A DNA stretch of 64,000 nt, taken from NCBI GenBank assembly GCA_033063855.1, contig CP093829.1:630243-694242 (forward strand), written 5' to 3'. The position numbers and the translations under genes were made by a program. The notes below the pieces were generated by a model. That model had not been told where the DNA came from and searched no databases. It worked only from the letters and a program-made list of their open reading frames with translations. Of the stretch, positions 23,501-36,000 are shown piece after piece. Origin of the DNA: Smittia aterrima (lineage: Eukaryota > Arthropoda > Insecta > Diptera > Chironomidae). Numbering within the stretch: position 1 is the stretch's first letter; each line of letters begins with the position of its first letter.

Positions 23501-26500
23501 TAAAAATGGCCATAAAGTTTTGAGAAAAAGTGTTTTCGATGGTCTGGGGATCGTCGTCTAGTATGAGCTCCCGAATTTGTTGATCGGAAGAGTAAACGAT
23601 CGACTGACAACGTCATTGATTAATTAACCCCAATTAGCTTTATATTTTTTGTCATCAGCTCGAAAATTTATTACATTTCTTTCTTCTTTATCGCTCTCAA
23701 ACTCGATGTAGCAAGAAAACAAAACAAAAAAAAATCTCCAGGCTGAGTCAAGTGAGAGCTAACGAAAGATTTTAATCGCATTTCATTTCAGTCTTTCTTG
23801 CCGTCTTCCCTCTTTGCTTCGAGATGAGATTATTGATGATGTTGCTGTGAATATTTCTCTTATGCCTCTGATCGTAGCCCGTAAATAAAATCGTTTTTAT
23901 TGCTACTGGTTTTTTGATTCCACAATCGTTATAAAAGTCCTCGTCACTCTCTGCTCTTGCGGCGAGATCCATTTTTTACAAAATTTCTTTTCATTCGACT
24001 GTCAGATTAAAGTTTTGCCTCATCGCTCTGCTCCGAGACGATCGCTTTCAATGAGATTTAAAGTGCGATAAAACCTGAGATTTGAAAACGGAACTGACCA
24101 TTAGGGCCCTTGAAACTTGTAATGAAAACGAGAATCACGCCTTGATCTTTGAAAAGTTGTTCTCGCTGTGTCAAAGTCAGCGATCTCATTAAAAAGTTTG
24201 AAACTTAAACCAACATCAAGGGGAAGACGAATTGCGCCATGTTCTCGAAACAATTTTTATTTTTACACATTTGGAAGAAGCTCGAGCGTTATGTTTAACA
24301 CATTGAACATGTTGCGGTGGTTTGATGCTGATCTTAATCTAACTAAGAAGTCTCGCGTTGCTCAAGACATTGATAGTCAAAAATACTCGTTTTGAAGCTT
24401 TAATTTGTTTGTGGAGTTTAAAGTTTATTTTGCAATTTGATCGAAGCCTGAGTCGCAATTCCTTAAAATTCTTTCAAAACAATCAGATCATCTTACGATC
24501 TTTTGCGATGTGTGCATTTCTTTCTTTATCGTTTCTGATTCATTAGTGATGATGATCGTTCTCTGAAAACAAGGATAAGCAAAATTTGTTGAATGTTTTT
24601 TTAAATGAAACTTTAATCTTGACTTGGCGGAACCAACGTCAATAAACTGAAGAGAAGACGTTTCAATTTAATCCCCATTTGATTGTCTATAAATTAATTA
24701 AATATCCAAGCGCGAGAGAGCAGTTTAATTGATTTCGAAATGCTCTGTGCGAATCATTAAAGTAAACGATCGTCGATAACGGGGCAAAAGTCGTAATTGT
24801 GCCTAGAAATGTCATCGACAATGTAAAATGTGAATCATTAGTGTCTCAGTTGGAGTTTGACTTTACGACACTTCAAATCAATTTAAGAAATCGAAAGCAA
24901 TTAAAGTCAGCACACGGCAGCTGATGAGACATCGGAAACAAAGGAATGAGTAATCTCTCTAATTAGGGACACATTCCGATGACATTCCAACGTCTTCACA
25001 CACGAGTTGTCTTCAAGTTCAAAATCATCACATTAAAAGATCATTTCGATCGACAGCGATAAGCGCTAAGTGGACTGCAATTTTCCAGCCATGCCAATCG
25101 ACAGGTTGCGGACTTTTCGTGACTGCCAATTAGCACATCGAGATCGTTGCTGCTGATTGCAATCAAAAATTAACGAAAAAAATCATTTGCCGGTTATTAT
25201 CAGACTCACTCACTCGAACCGTTTTGTTTCGAAATGAGAATTTTCACATAAATTAATTTTCAGTAATTTTTTTAGCTTCGTCAGACGATGAAGAGCGCCG
25301 GAAAAATGTTGATGATTACATAGAATAATTGAGCTTATTCTGTTGATTTTGCCATTAGTCATTTTTATATTAGAGCGAGCGCTCCCCCCATTGACGTGTT
25401 CCCAGCTTGAAGTCAAGCTTAGGCGAATTAGAACAAAAAAATAATGCACAAAGCGACCGCCGCGAACATTAATTGGGAATTGAATTAATTTCGGCTCATA
25501 ACTCTCGTTCACGAGTTTCAGCAGCTTTTAATTCAATTAGAGCGTTGGCATTTTTAATATTTCGCCAATCATTCTTTTTTTTTGTTCTAGGAAAAAAATA
25601 AAAATTAGCTGCTTAGATCATCAAGAACTGATCTCATTGTGACTTTTTTATGAAATCTCTGAGAAATCAATTTGAAGAGAACTTTCAATTTCAAAATAAA
25701 AAGCTTCGTTCTTGCCTTGAATGCTTGCAATGATCGGCCCTCCAAGCAACAAGCACTGAGCTCATAAAAGCACATTAAGCGAAAAAAAACGGATATCCGG
25801 AGTAGAGAGAACAGTGATGTTTATTTTTATTATTATTGCTATTGTTAAAACTGTGCTGTGTACATTTTTTAAAAGACTTCTATTGACTAACTCATTACAG
25901 TAAATCTGTGGGTGATCATATTGTCAATTAGAAGCTTCACTCGCCAAAGCGATTAATTTTATGAAAGAATCTTGTTTTCAAAGCTTATGCAATAAAAAAT
26001 TATTGTTTTCATTTATATTTTATTAATGTAATGTCTCTCTCATCTCCATAGAATCGCGAGCGATGCTGACTTCAATGCGATTTGATATGATTCCACTTAA
26101 AGCAAATATCATCAGCGAATTGATGGATTGCGGAGCTTGCATGGCTGCTGATTCAGATTAATGGAATGGTGTGAAGTTTCGCGAGACGTTGAAACGAATT
26201 GTGAAGGTGGCAGACAACGGACATCGCACTTTAAGAAACGAGTTGAAGGATGGAAATGTTTTCCGCCCATCATCGCCCTTTCATGGTGCGAGAGAAAATG
26301 ACAACGCTTTATTCAATCAATTGCATTCAGTAATAAATCGATTCATTAAGCATCGCAATTAAGTGCAGCTTATGCAAATGAAAGCTAGCTCGCTACAAGC
26401 CATTTAAGGATATTCGCACATCAAGCCCTTCTCGCCATGGACAAAGACGCTGCTGCTTTGCATTTCCCGTTCGATGGCTTTGTCGAGAAAGTTTAAGTTA

Positions 26501-29199
26501 AGGCGGTGAAATCGAATCATCGACTGTGAGCGAGCGCAACTGTAAATCATTGTTAATCGCTGTCCGATCGAAATTGTTCAACTCAGGCTTTGTGTAGTTG
26601 CAACTAAGTCGACTCACGATATGCCATAAATCGAGCGTCTTCCAATAAGGAAATTGAAGTTTAATGAGACTCGAAGTCTGATTAATTAAAGGATATTCAA
26701 GAAATTAATGATGAAAGGCGGTCGTGAACCTTCCTTGAAACAAATCGACTTACTTGCTTTTAATTATCTACTCGAATTGCTGTTTGCACACCTCGACGCG
26801 CGTTGAAGCGCAAGCTTTGGAATTGAACACGAAAAGGAAACTTGCATTAGCATCGAAAACGAGAAGCGACATTGTTAGCCGTAATTAATTGCCGCTAATT
26901 AATTTGCTTTATAAAAAACATTCTCCTATCGCATAATTATCACGAATGCACCGTTTCTCTTGAAGCTCTTTCAGTCCGAAAGGAAGTTGCACAATGTTGT
27001 ATGGAAATGTGACCAGCGCGGTGTGAAGTTAAACGGTGCTTTAGTATCGACATCATCACGCAGAGCATCGATTTAGATGTGAACAACATGACCCAAGTTA
27101 ATGAGAGAGACGGCTGCACGTGGCACTCAGTCTAGGCGAAAGCTAATCGACAACGAGTCATTTAAGCGATAAGCAACAAAACTCGTTCGATATCTGCAAC
27201 GGAAATGAGTTATTCAAGTGTTTGTGAGTGACGCAATCATCATCGTCGCTGGGGCCTCCGCAGTCTCATTCGCTATCAGAGCGAGAGCTTTAAAAAAAAA
27301 ACTTTAAGTTTCGTTCCACTTAAGGCGCCTGGCAATTCCAACGAAACGCGGTTTTAAGAATCTGAATGATTAGCTCATTTCATTCATAAAACATTTTCTA
27401 TTATCGCGATTAATTGTAGCTTTTAATTTCCTTACGTAGAGTTTACGCTATCGCGATAACGAAAAGCAAAAAAAAAAACACAGAAAAACGCAAGTCGATG
27501 AGAGCGAGAGAAGACTTTGGCTTGGCTCTAAAATTATCGCACCGGAAGTAGATTAAAATAAACAAAAAAAACTGACATCGATTTCTTTCGAAGCGTTTGG
27601 ATTTTGCGATTGGAACTTATGAGACTCGAGGCGGCGCAGCCCGTCGTGCTTGGCATTCGCTTAACGATCGATAGTCTAATAAAAAGTAAAGATATAGAGA
27701 TATCGTAGCCAAAATGTCTTTAAGTCGAATATAAATTTCATTCCAATGACTTCTCGCACTACAGCGAAGCAGTAGTCGGATCGACGATGAAGCAAAACGT
27801 CGCCTCGGCTCGAAAAAAGTTGTGTGTAGTTTGAAACTTATGTAAATTTGCTTTTAAAGTGATTAAATTAATTCAAGTTTTCTTTTCTGTGCTATGTTTG
27901 CGCTTGCCTACACTCGATTCTGTTTGAAAGAAACTCGTTTTGAAGTTGCCTCTCACTTCCTCTAGCGCTTTTCCCGAATAATTCTGTGGGCAGCTTTCCC
28001 TCCGACTCGAGACGCTCTAGAATAATCGACTTGCCTCGTAAATTTAAATGGCCCGCGAAACATTCTTCGACGTTTACCGTGAAAATTCATTCAGTTTTCG
28101 TCGAGGCGAGTCGAGGAGAGAGAGAAGAATCGTTTGTGTAGTTTAAAAAAGTAAATAGCAAAGCGAAGAATATAAATAGAAAAAAAGAGACTTTGTATAT
28201 AAATGGCTTTACATATATTTCATTCATAAAACTCTCGGTCTTGCGTTGTTTTTGGCTGTAGAAGCTTCGAAGAAAACAGCGAAACCTTTTTTCTCTGTGT
28301 TGGTTGCTCTTTTTCTTTTATTTCAACTTTGTTGCTGCTTCCTCTGTGATCTGTGGATGTCAGCAGCAAAAAAAAAAATATCACAACTTAAATTCCATTC
28401 CATTATTCCCTCTTTCGTTCGCTTCGATGACAATTTTCTCGATTGAATGAAATGAAATCGCTCTAATCAGTGCTTTCCGACCAAAACACCAGCATTCAGC
28501 TTTTATGAATTAAAAAACTCTTTTTCGAGTTTCCTTCTTTTATTCACAAAAATGTGAAGAAAGTAAAATACTTCTTTAAAGGTTTGGGCTTTGAGGGGAA
28601 TTTTTGTTATTTTACGGTGAGAGATTAAGTTGGAAATAGAGAAAATTCATTCATAGATTTTGTTGCCTCTCTCAATTGACTAAACCTTGAATGTATAGCA
28701 GCAGTGAAACCCGACAAGGAATATCTCTCATTCCTCTCACTCACACTATCAAGCTGCTATAACCCCTCCATATTTTGAACTGTAGCACTTTGAAAAGTTG
28801 AAGAACAATTGAAAATTAATGTAATTTTACATAAAAAATATTTAAAAATATTTACATTAAAAAATATTTCCATCAATTTAATTTTAATTTTTTCATAAAA
28901 TTCTCTGGAATCAAAATAAATATTCATCAAACATCATCAAAATCGTCTTAACGAAGTGCTGAAGTCAATAACGCTTCTCTCAGTGATTTTCCCCTCAGTC
29001 TACACATGCATTCGTTGATGTTTTTTTCCTCGCTGTTCATTCATAAAATAACTCTTGAATGGTGAAGACACATTTCTTGTACGGGACAGAGTGTTTTTTT
29101 AAAAAAAGAGAAGAGAAAAAAATTTGTTCAAGAAATATCATACGTCCTGAATGTGTGAAGAAACGAAAGCGGTTAACGTGAAATTATTTGAATGTTATT
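14513..29199. other. gene-poor intergenic region between the tRNA-Leu pair and sprouty
   Basis: About 14.7 kb with no recognisable protein domain, RNA gene or transposon. Four exact copies of the 12-mer TTCATTCATAAA or its complement lie at 19160, 27379, 28219 and 29037, with a further reverse copy at 15200. A TATAAATAG motif is at 28171. Open frames of up to about 146 codons occur on both strands, but none is supported by splice sites, domain or composition. Its position upstream of sprouty makes enhancers plausible; that is inference. Confidence 0.5.
28694..28761. other. imperfect 68-nt hairpin upstream of sprouty
   Basis: A 9-bp perfect outer stem (TATAGCAGC with GCTGCTATA) encloses GTGA/TCAC and an inner AGGAAT/ATTCCT stem with a 7-nt loop. 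The strand is unknown because both fold. It is about the size of a small RNA precursor, but the large internal loops are atypical of a Dicer substrate. Confidence 0.35.
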
Positions 29200-30092
29200 T
29201 TTTTTCGGCGATAAACTTGAAGCGAAAATAATTTATTCTCACTTGATTTTGGGAGTAAAAAGTGGTCGAAAGTGGAAGCAAAGCGAAGAGAAGGCCAAAG
29301 TATCATAAAAGTGTTGTCTCAAGAACCAGCCCCGGAGCGAAGAATAGTTGTGAAGGCGAGAATTGAAAAAGTTGGAAGAATTCAGAAAATAAAGCAAAAT
29401 TTCGCCAGTGACGACAGAGAGCGAGAAAATAAATATTAGAAAGAAAAAGCCGAAGGCAGCAGAAAAGTCATGAAGAAAGTGAAAAATTTTGCATTTCGCG
29501 TTAAGAAAATGTAAATGAAATGCAAGCGAAATAAAATTGAAAATCGAGCGCAAGTGGAAAAAGCCGAAGAAGAAAATAAATAAAGATGATTTTTAGTTGT
29601 GCAGTGAAAAGTTAATTTTCACAAGAAGAAATAAAAAAATATTTCACAAGTGAATCGAAAAGCTCTCGAGAGGCGGCAAAGAAGAAAAGTGAATTGAATA
29701 ATTTTTCATTTTGTAATAAATTTAACATTATCGCGTCAACAGACTCAGTTTTGTGTCGAGTGTGGCGAAAAAAAGAGTCGTGGAAAGGCAAGAAACGAAG
29801 TCGAGAAAAGAAAGCTTAAAGACACGAGAAAATAACCTCCAAAAGCTGAGCGAGAGAAATAGCACATAAATTTCTGGATTACATTTACAACACTCCTCAA
29901 AAAGAACGAAACAAAAAAAAAGTTGTGGAGGATTAAAAAATATTGAAGTTTGAATAAAAAATACTGAAAGAATATCGAAGCTTAAAAGCAAAACGACAGC
30001 AGTTTTTTGTGGATTATTGGCGATAAAAATTGCTGCCCGAACTCAACATAAATTCACGATAATTCGCCGGTGGATTGCTTATAATTTCAAAT
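29200..30092 (+). promoter_or_regulatory. probable 5' non-coding exon of sprouty
   Basis: The sequence is purine-rich and A-rich with little strand symmetry, as in long 5' UTRs of fly signalling genes. It ends in a strong donor (AT|GTAAGTAG, GT at 30093). The next good acceptor before the sprouty reading frame is at 38015. No transcription start is certain, so the left edge is approximate. The link to sprouty is inferred from strand, splice sites and lack of any gene between. Confidence 0.4.
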
Positions 30093-33000
30093 GTAAGTAG
30101 AAAAGTTTCTTTCACAAAAAATGTTTCTCTGGAGCGTTTGAATCGCAAGGCTGACATGATTTACTCTTTGATTTCTTCACTTCCGGCGCAAATTTCCGTT
30201 ACAGAAAAAAATCACTCTCTAAACTCATATTCAACATTGATTAATGCGCGGCATGCCCGTTATCAGTTCGTTCGGTTTCTTTTTTGCTGTTTCTATGTTT
30301 TTCTTTTCCACAAAAAAAAAACTTTTCTTATCACTAAAGGGACTTGAGTAAAGCGAAGAGTCGAACATTAAAAGCACGTGGAAATGCGAGTACGGGTTCG
30401 CGGGAAGAAAATAGAACTTTTTGTTGTTGTAATAAGCGAGACGGAGTTGGAAGAAATATTTTATAGTGAAAAAATTGATAAGAAAAATAACGGCGAGAGA
30501 TTTCCGATAAGGAAGGAAAAAAAGAATGTTGACATAAAGCGAAAAAAAAAGGTTTAAGAATCGATCGACTCAACTCTTCACCGTCGATCAACTCAAATTC
30601 AATTACGAGGAATTTCGAGTTAGATTTCAAGAAGAAAAAAAAACTTTTTCTTCGGTGAAGGTTCCATTTACTTCTCATTTAAAAATAAATAATTATAAAT
30701 ATAACATCAACAACACATTGAACTGAAAATTTATTGAATAAACAAAGTTTTATTGATAAGGAAAAAAAGAATTTTATATATTTATGGTTTTGAAATTGAA
30801 CGAAAAGGGAGAGAAGAAGAAGAAATTGTTCATAATTTCTTGATTCCACAACTTGCTCCGACACGCACACAAAACTCAAGAACGGGGGCGATGGCGACGG
30901 GCGCGGAAGAATTCATTTCTCGCTTATAAATTTCCACGTCGACCCTTTTTCGCTTATTTATTTCGCGATAGAAAGAACTGCCCACGAAAGATGAAGACGT
31001 CGGAAAGAATCGAAGAGAGAGACACGACGACGGCGATCAAAAATGCCTTTCTCGAGTAGAGTGGAACGGGAATGAAATTGATTAACGTTCGTGTGTGAAT
31101 GTAGGCGATTTCTTTATCAAAAAGCGATTAAAAGACACTGTCATAAAGTCACTTTGAGGGGAGCTGAGTAAAATCGTTAAATATGGAGCAGCGCCGGCTT
31201 CCAAAGCTTTCAAGTCTCGTCAAACTTCATCGATCAGAAATATTTCTGAAAAGTCGCGACATGGACAAATTGGAGGGATGGATGAGTGATAATCAAATAG
31301 CCTCGGAAAGTTTTTTTTTAATTTTTTTTGTATTCTCTTGACATGAGAAACATTAAGAAGACTCATGAACCTTAACCTCAGCAATGTTTTGTAGATTAGA
31401 GACGATTTAATGGCTTTTCATGTACGAAAAATTCTTTTCGTCTATTTCATCTCCAGAGAATCGAAAATAATGAAAAGAAGAATCCAAAAGTCCCAAACCG
31501 GTTCGTCGGGGAAGAGAGATTCGTCGCTGAGCGACAGAAATCAAGAGACGAAACCACTTCCTAATCATGATTCGTCCCGAAAGCCAAGACGATGATGACG
31601 AAGAAGAAGTCACAAATTGTCAAGCTTTCGGTTTTTTGACGAGACATTTTATTTATTTAATTCTTTCTTGGGATCAGCGCGATTGGAATTTTTCACATTC
31701 TTGAATACAATTTAATGACATCGCGCGGATTTAGGAAAGCGACGGAGGATTAGAAAACAATTTAAAGAATGAAGTGGTGCCGACAAAGAAAGGTTTAGCT
31801 TTCCCCTCCGTCGACTCAGAATGAAGTCCGTTCATTGACAAAACGATCACTTGGAAATTACTTAATCGCTTTTAAATTAATAACATTCATTCAGTTGAGT
31901 GTTCGCTCACTCGACACGATTCAATGGAAAATAAATATGAATTTGAATAGAAGAAAAGTTGAAGCCCTTGAGAATCGAGCGCGAATGACGTCGAGAAAAT
32001 TGCATTGAAAGGTGTTTCACGTTTGGATGTCGCACCCACGCCCACTCAATCTTGAAATTATGGTTTTTAATTAATGACAAGCTCTCGATTTGCTCGTCGA
32101 TTGTCGATTTTTCCGCTGTCGATTGTTATAACGAACAGATTCAACTGTTTAGCGGCATTTTGTATACATTTTGGCGAGTAACCTTGGCTCGTGTATTCGT
32201 TAATTTCCTCTCGCGTTCCCCTCCCCTTCTCCCCATATCGTGCGATCGCCTTTATGTGTGTGTTTGTCTGACTGACGATTGCTGTTAAAGCCCGCTTTTG
32301 AATAAACTCAATGCTGTTGTTGTAGAGTCAAAAATAGCGCCACTATGAATTCCAACCGTAAAGAAAGATTCGAGTGAACGCAAAACCTGAAATTTTTGCA
32401 CTGAAACGAAGAAATGCGACGACGATTGTAACTGATCCACTGAAAGTCGCGTCCGTTTGACTCAGTAGTCGTCGTCGTCGCCGTCGAGTGTTCAATGAGA
32501 ACAAGAAGAGTGAGCCGCGAGATTTTCCCATCGTAAGATCTATTTTTGAAATTGAATCGAATAAATTTGCGTCAAAATAAAATGCTACGAAGCGAATTCT
32601 ATAGAAGAAGAGTCAACAGCAACGAATTAAATAAAAACACAAGAAATTCATTCAACATCGGCGAGACGACGTTGAATGAAGTTTTTTCTGCTCCCCTCCG
32701 TCCGCCGCACTTGAAGCTCCGTTCTCGCGTATTTTATCTCTGTTTTGGCTTATTGCGTGAATTAGGCCAAGCGTTCAAACTACAAAGTGTTTCCTGAGGC
32801 ATCGCGTTGAGTGATTTCAACGAAACTTTTAATGAATGAAAACTGATCTCTCCTCCGATGTTGATGGGAGGTCAAAGGAAGCTTCTCTTTAATTCGAATT
32901 CGATTAGATCGTTGAACTACTAATTGAGAACTCGGAACTATTAAATATCCATAAAGTGAACGCTTTGTTGTCAAACTAAACGAAGTCATCAGAGTGAACG

Positions 33001-36000
33001 CAAATTTTCCTAAAAGCATAAACAATATTAGGTTTAATTCAATTTTAATGGATTTAAATTACTTCTTCTCACTCTCGAGTCGACTCAATGACGAAGAAAT
33101 CATACGAGGAGTCAATTTTTGAGGTATTTCAGTTAAATTAGTGTCAATTAATTGGCTGCGGTCGCGAACAAACCGTTAGAACATTCTCCATCTCTCTCCA
33201 TCTTTATTCTGATAATTGATATGCCCCCGCGTGTTGAACTAGTTTCAGCACTTCATCTTCAGCACTCGCTTTGCCTTTCATTAATTAAAATTGTAGTGAT
33301 TTTATTCAATGAAAGAAAAAAGAGCGAAACAACAACAGAAAGATACATCAAGATACAATATTTTTTTGCTTTACTCAATCGACTCAGCGTGCACCATCGA
33401 ACTCACACAGTCACGAGATAGAGCGACGATTTTTCTCTGTCGTAAGACGTTTTCATTTTATTTCTCTGTTCATTCAAAATATTTCAAGAAAACACGTTTC
33501 GACCATACCCCGAGCTTCGAGGTTTGGTTGATGTGAACAAATACATTGATAGACGAGAGATACACGAATTCATTGAGAAAATCATGAAGACGACAGAGCG
33601 AGTCTTGTGCACCCACACGATAGAGAGTCGAGTGCGACTAACATAACCAAATCGTCAACCGTAATCGTCACCATTATAAGTTCTATCAATTCCTACGATT
33701 ACACTTACTTCTCATCAATTTGTGAAACGTTTATTTGCCTTCCCGGAGATCGCAATGATTCGAAACGCGATTACCTTCCAGACACGGCAAAGAGGGCGGC
33801 TGCGAGCAAAATGCTCTTCGTGGCTATTTTAAGAAGCGACTCGCTTTCTCAAAATCGTAGCGAAATAAGTCGTCAAGGGGAATAAATTAGAATTATTGCT
33901 CTAATTAATGAATAATTTAGACGAGAGTGAGTTGAGTTTTTGCGCGCGACGAGCATCGCTCGATTCGAGAGCTCGCGGGAAAGAAGAAGGAAGCCAACTC
34001 ATGATGCAATCTCCTCCGCGCCGCGGCTTGACGCGAGTGTATGTTTCACATATGTTTGTAGATGTTTCTCTCATCCACTCGCCTTAAGATGCCTTGTCTA
34101 TTGGAGTAGAGGCAAGAAGAAGAAAAATATTAAAAGATTAAAATCTTGCAGGAAAGCAACTGAAACGATCAGTGAGGTTTGGCAACGTTGGAAACGCTTT
34201 TCTTAAATCGCTTCTGTTTAACTTCACACCGAAAATCTCATCGATTTGCGAATTCTTCGCTCGCCAAACGAACCGTAAATTACGCGGATTGTGTTTATAA
34301 AAGTCTAGCGCTTTATGCAGCGAACGTTACACAAGCGCGAGAGAGATTATTAAGACATCCGAGGGTGTCTTTTGTTTTCTGCTTCTATTTTTGGGGAAAT
34401 TTGAAGCTTTCGACAGAATTTTAATTAGGAATCTGATAACAACCCAAGCTCTACTGCTTACATCAAGCAACGAAGGCGTTAATTCCAAAAGCTGGCAACG
34501 TTTCATTTGCATTTCACATCTTTCAACAAAGTTGTTTGTTACCAAACACGAGGTTGAACTCGTGGGTGCAACTCTCGAAAGTGCAATGGAGTAGTAGCCT
34601 TGCGAGGGTTGGACGCGAAATTTATGCGAAGTCTTCAATTAGCATTAATGAATAACAATAAAAGTTCAGATTTTATGATACGCGAGAATCAGCGTTCGCC
34701 TGCTTTCCCCCTCGCGCGCTCTCGACTTGATTCACGCTCAAATAAATAATTTCACAATTTATTTTTATTTCGCGTTGTCCATGAATGTCAATGATGGTTT
34801 CCCTTCTCGAAGTCGTCGACGATGCAATTTGCACATTTTTTCGCTTCTCGCGCCTTTTCTTTGCATTCCAACTTCGGTCAGTTTCGCCAATTTTGATGAA
34901 TTTACTTCGAAGGCTTTGCTTTCTGTGCCTTCCACATAATTGATCACTATTCGCCTCGACAATCAATCCAATTCAGTCTCTGTAGAGCGAAAATATTTCT
35001 TTTATCGACACATGGTGTGTGCTGTGCCTTTAAATGGCATGAAAACCCGTAAATTGTCCTCTCGTTTTGCAGCGTTCGTCGAAATATGGGAAACAAACGT
35101 CGTTCATTCATAAACTTAAAGTTTTCTTTCTCGATTTTATTCATTGAATCTGAATGAAGTCCCATCGGATTGTAGATCTTCAAATCGCATTTTAGCTTCA
35201 AAAAGAATCTTTAAATCCACCGAGAACGAGACTTCAACAGGAAACACGCCATTTTCATTTAAAAGGTTGATTTCAACAGAATGAGAAGAGAAAGACGCGA
35301 GAGAAGAAACATTTCAAGTACAGGAAACGATAATTATAAAGTTTCCTTTCGTTTACGATTTGCACGGCTATCAATCTTGAATTTTTGTGAATGAAGTTTA
35401 ATGAACAACTTTGATAAGATAAAATATCGATAAGCGCTCGTTGAGAGCCTCTCAAATGCATCAAACTTATCCCAAACTTTGCCGGCAATTGCGGTGTTTT
35501 TCCACTTATTTCTCGGAAAATCTTTTCGTGCCTTCGTTCGCCCACACAGTTTTCTATTTTAAGTCTTCGTACCGAGTGGTGGAAGCTTTTGGATGATTGC
35601 TTTCTCGTTCCATTCTTCGCCATGGATCCGGAAAGCAGGAAAAAGAAGAATGAGATCAACCGATGAATGAAATGTCCTTCGAGTGGTGGAACAAGCCTCC
35701 ATAATCCGCAAACGAAGAATAACAAACATCTCGAACGGGCCATGAGTGAAAGAAAACAAGCCAAGCGTCTTCAAAATGTGTTTTCATTCAGCTTTTTCTT
35801 CTCGTAGTGTGAAAGAGACGAAGAATGTTTTTCCGAGAAAAAAAGTTTTTCATTCATTTATCTTCATCGTCGTTTGTTTTTATTGGACTCACATTCCGCC
35901 TCCGCTCCATTCACAAAATATCTTCTTGAGCGAAAGCAGATTAGATGACGTAGAGATTGTTTGTGTGTGTATGTGTATGTGAGGATGAATGTTTAGCAAG

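Noticed and set aside
29239..29991. Open frames on the minus strand opposite the sprouty leader
   Set aside because: The plus strand is purine-rich and A-rich here, which removes stop codons on the complement. The Phe/Leu/Ser-rich peptides reflect this bias.
35273..35764. 163-codon open frame on the minus strand in the sprouty intron
   Set aside because: No recognisable domain, biased toward Phe/Leu/Ser/Arg, no splice-site or start context support. A second frame overlaps it. Likely chance.
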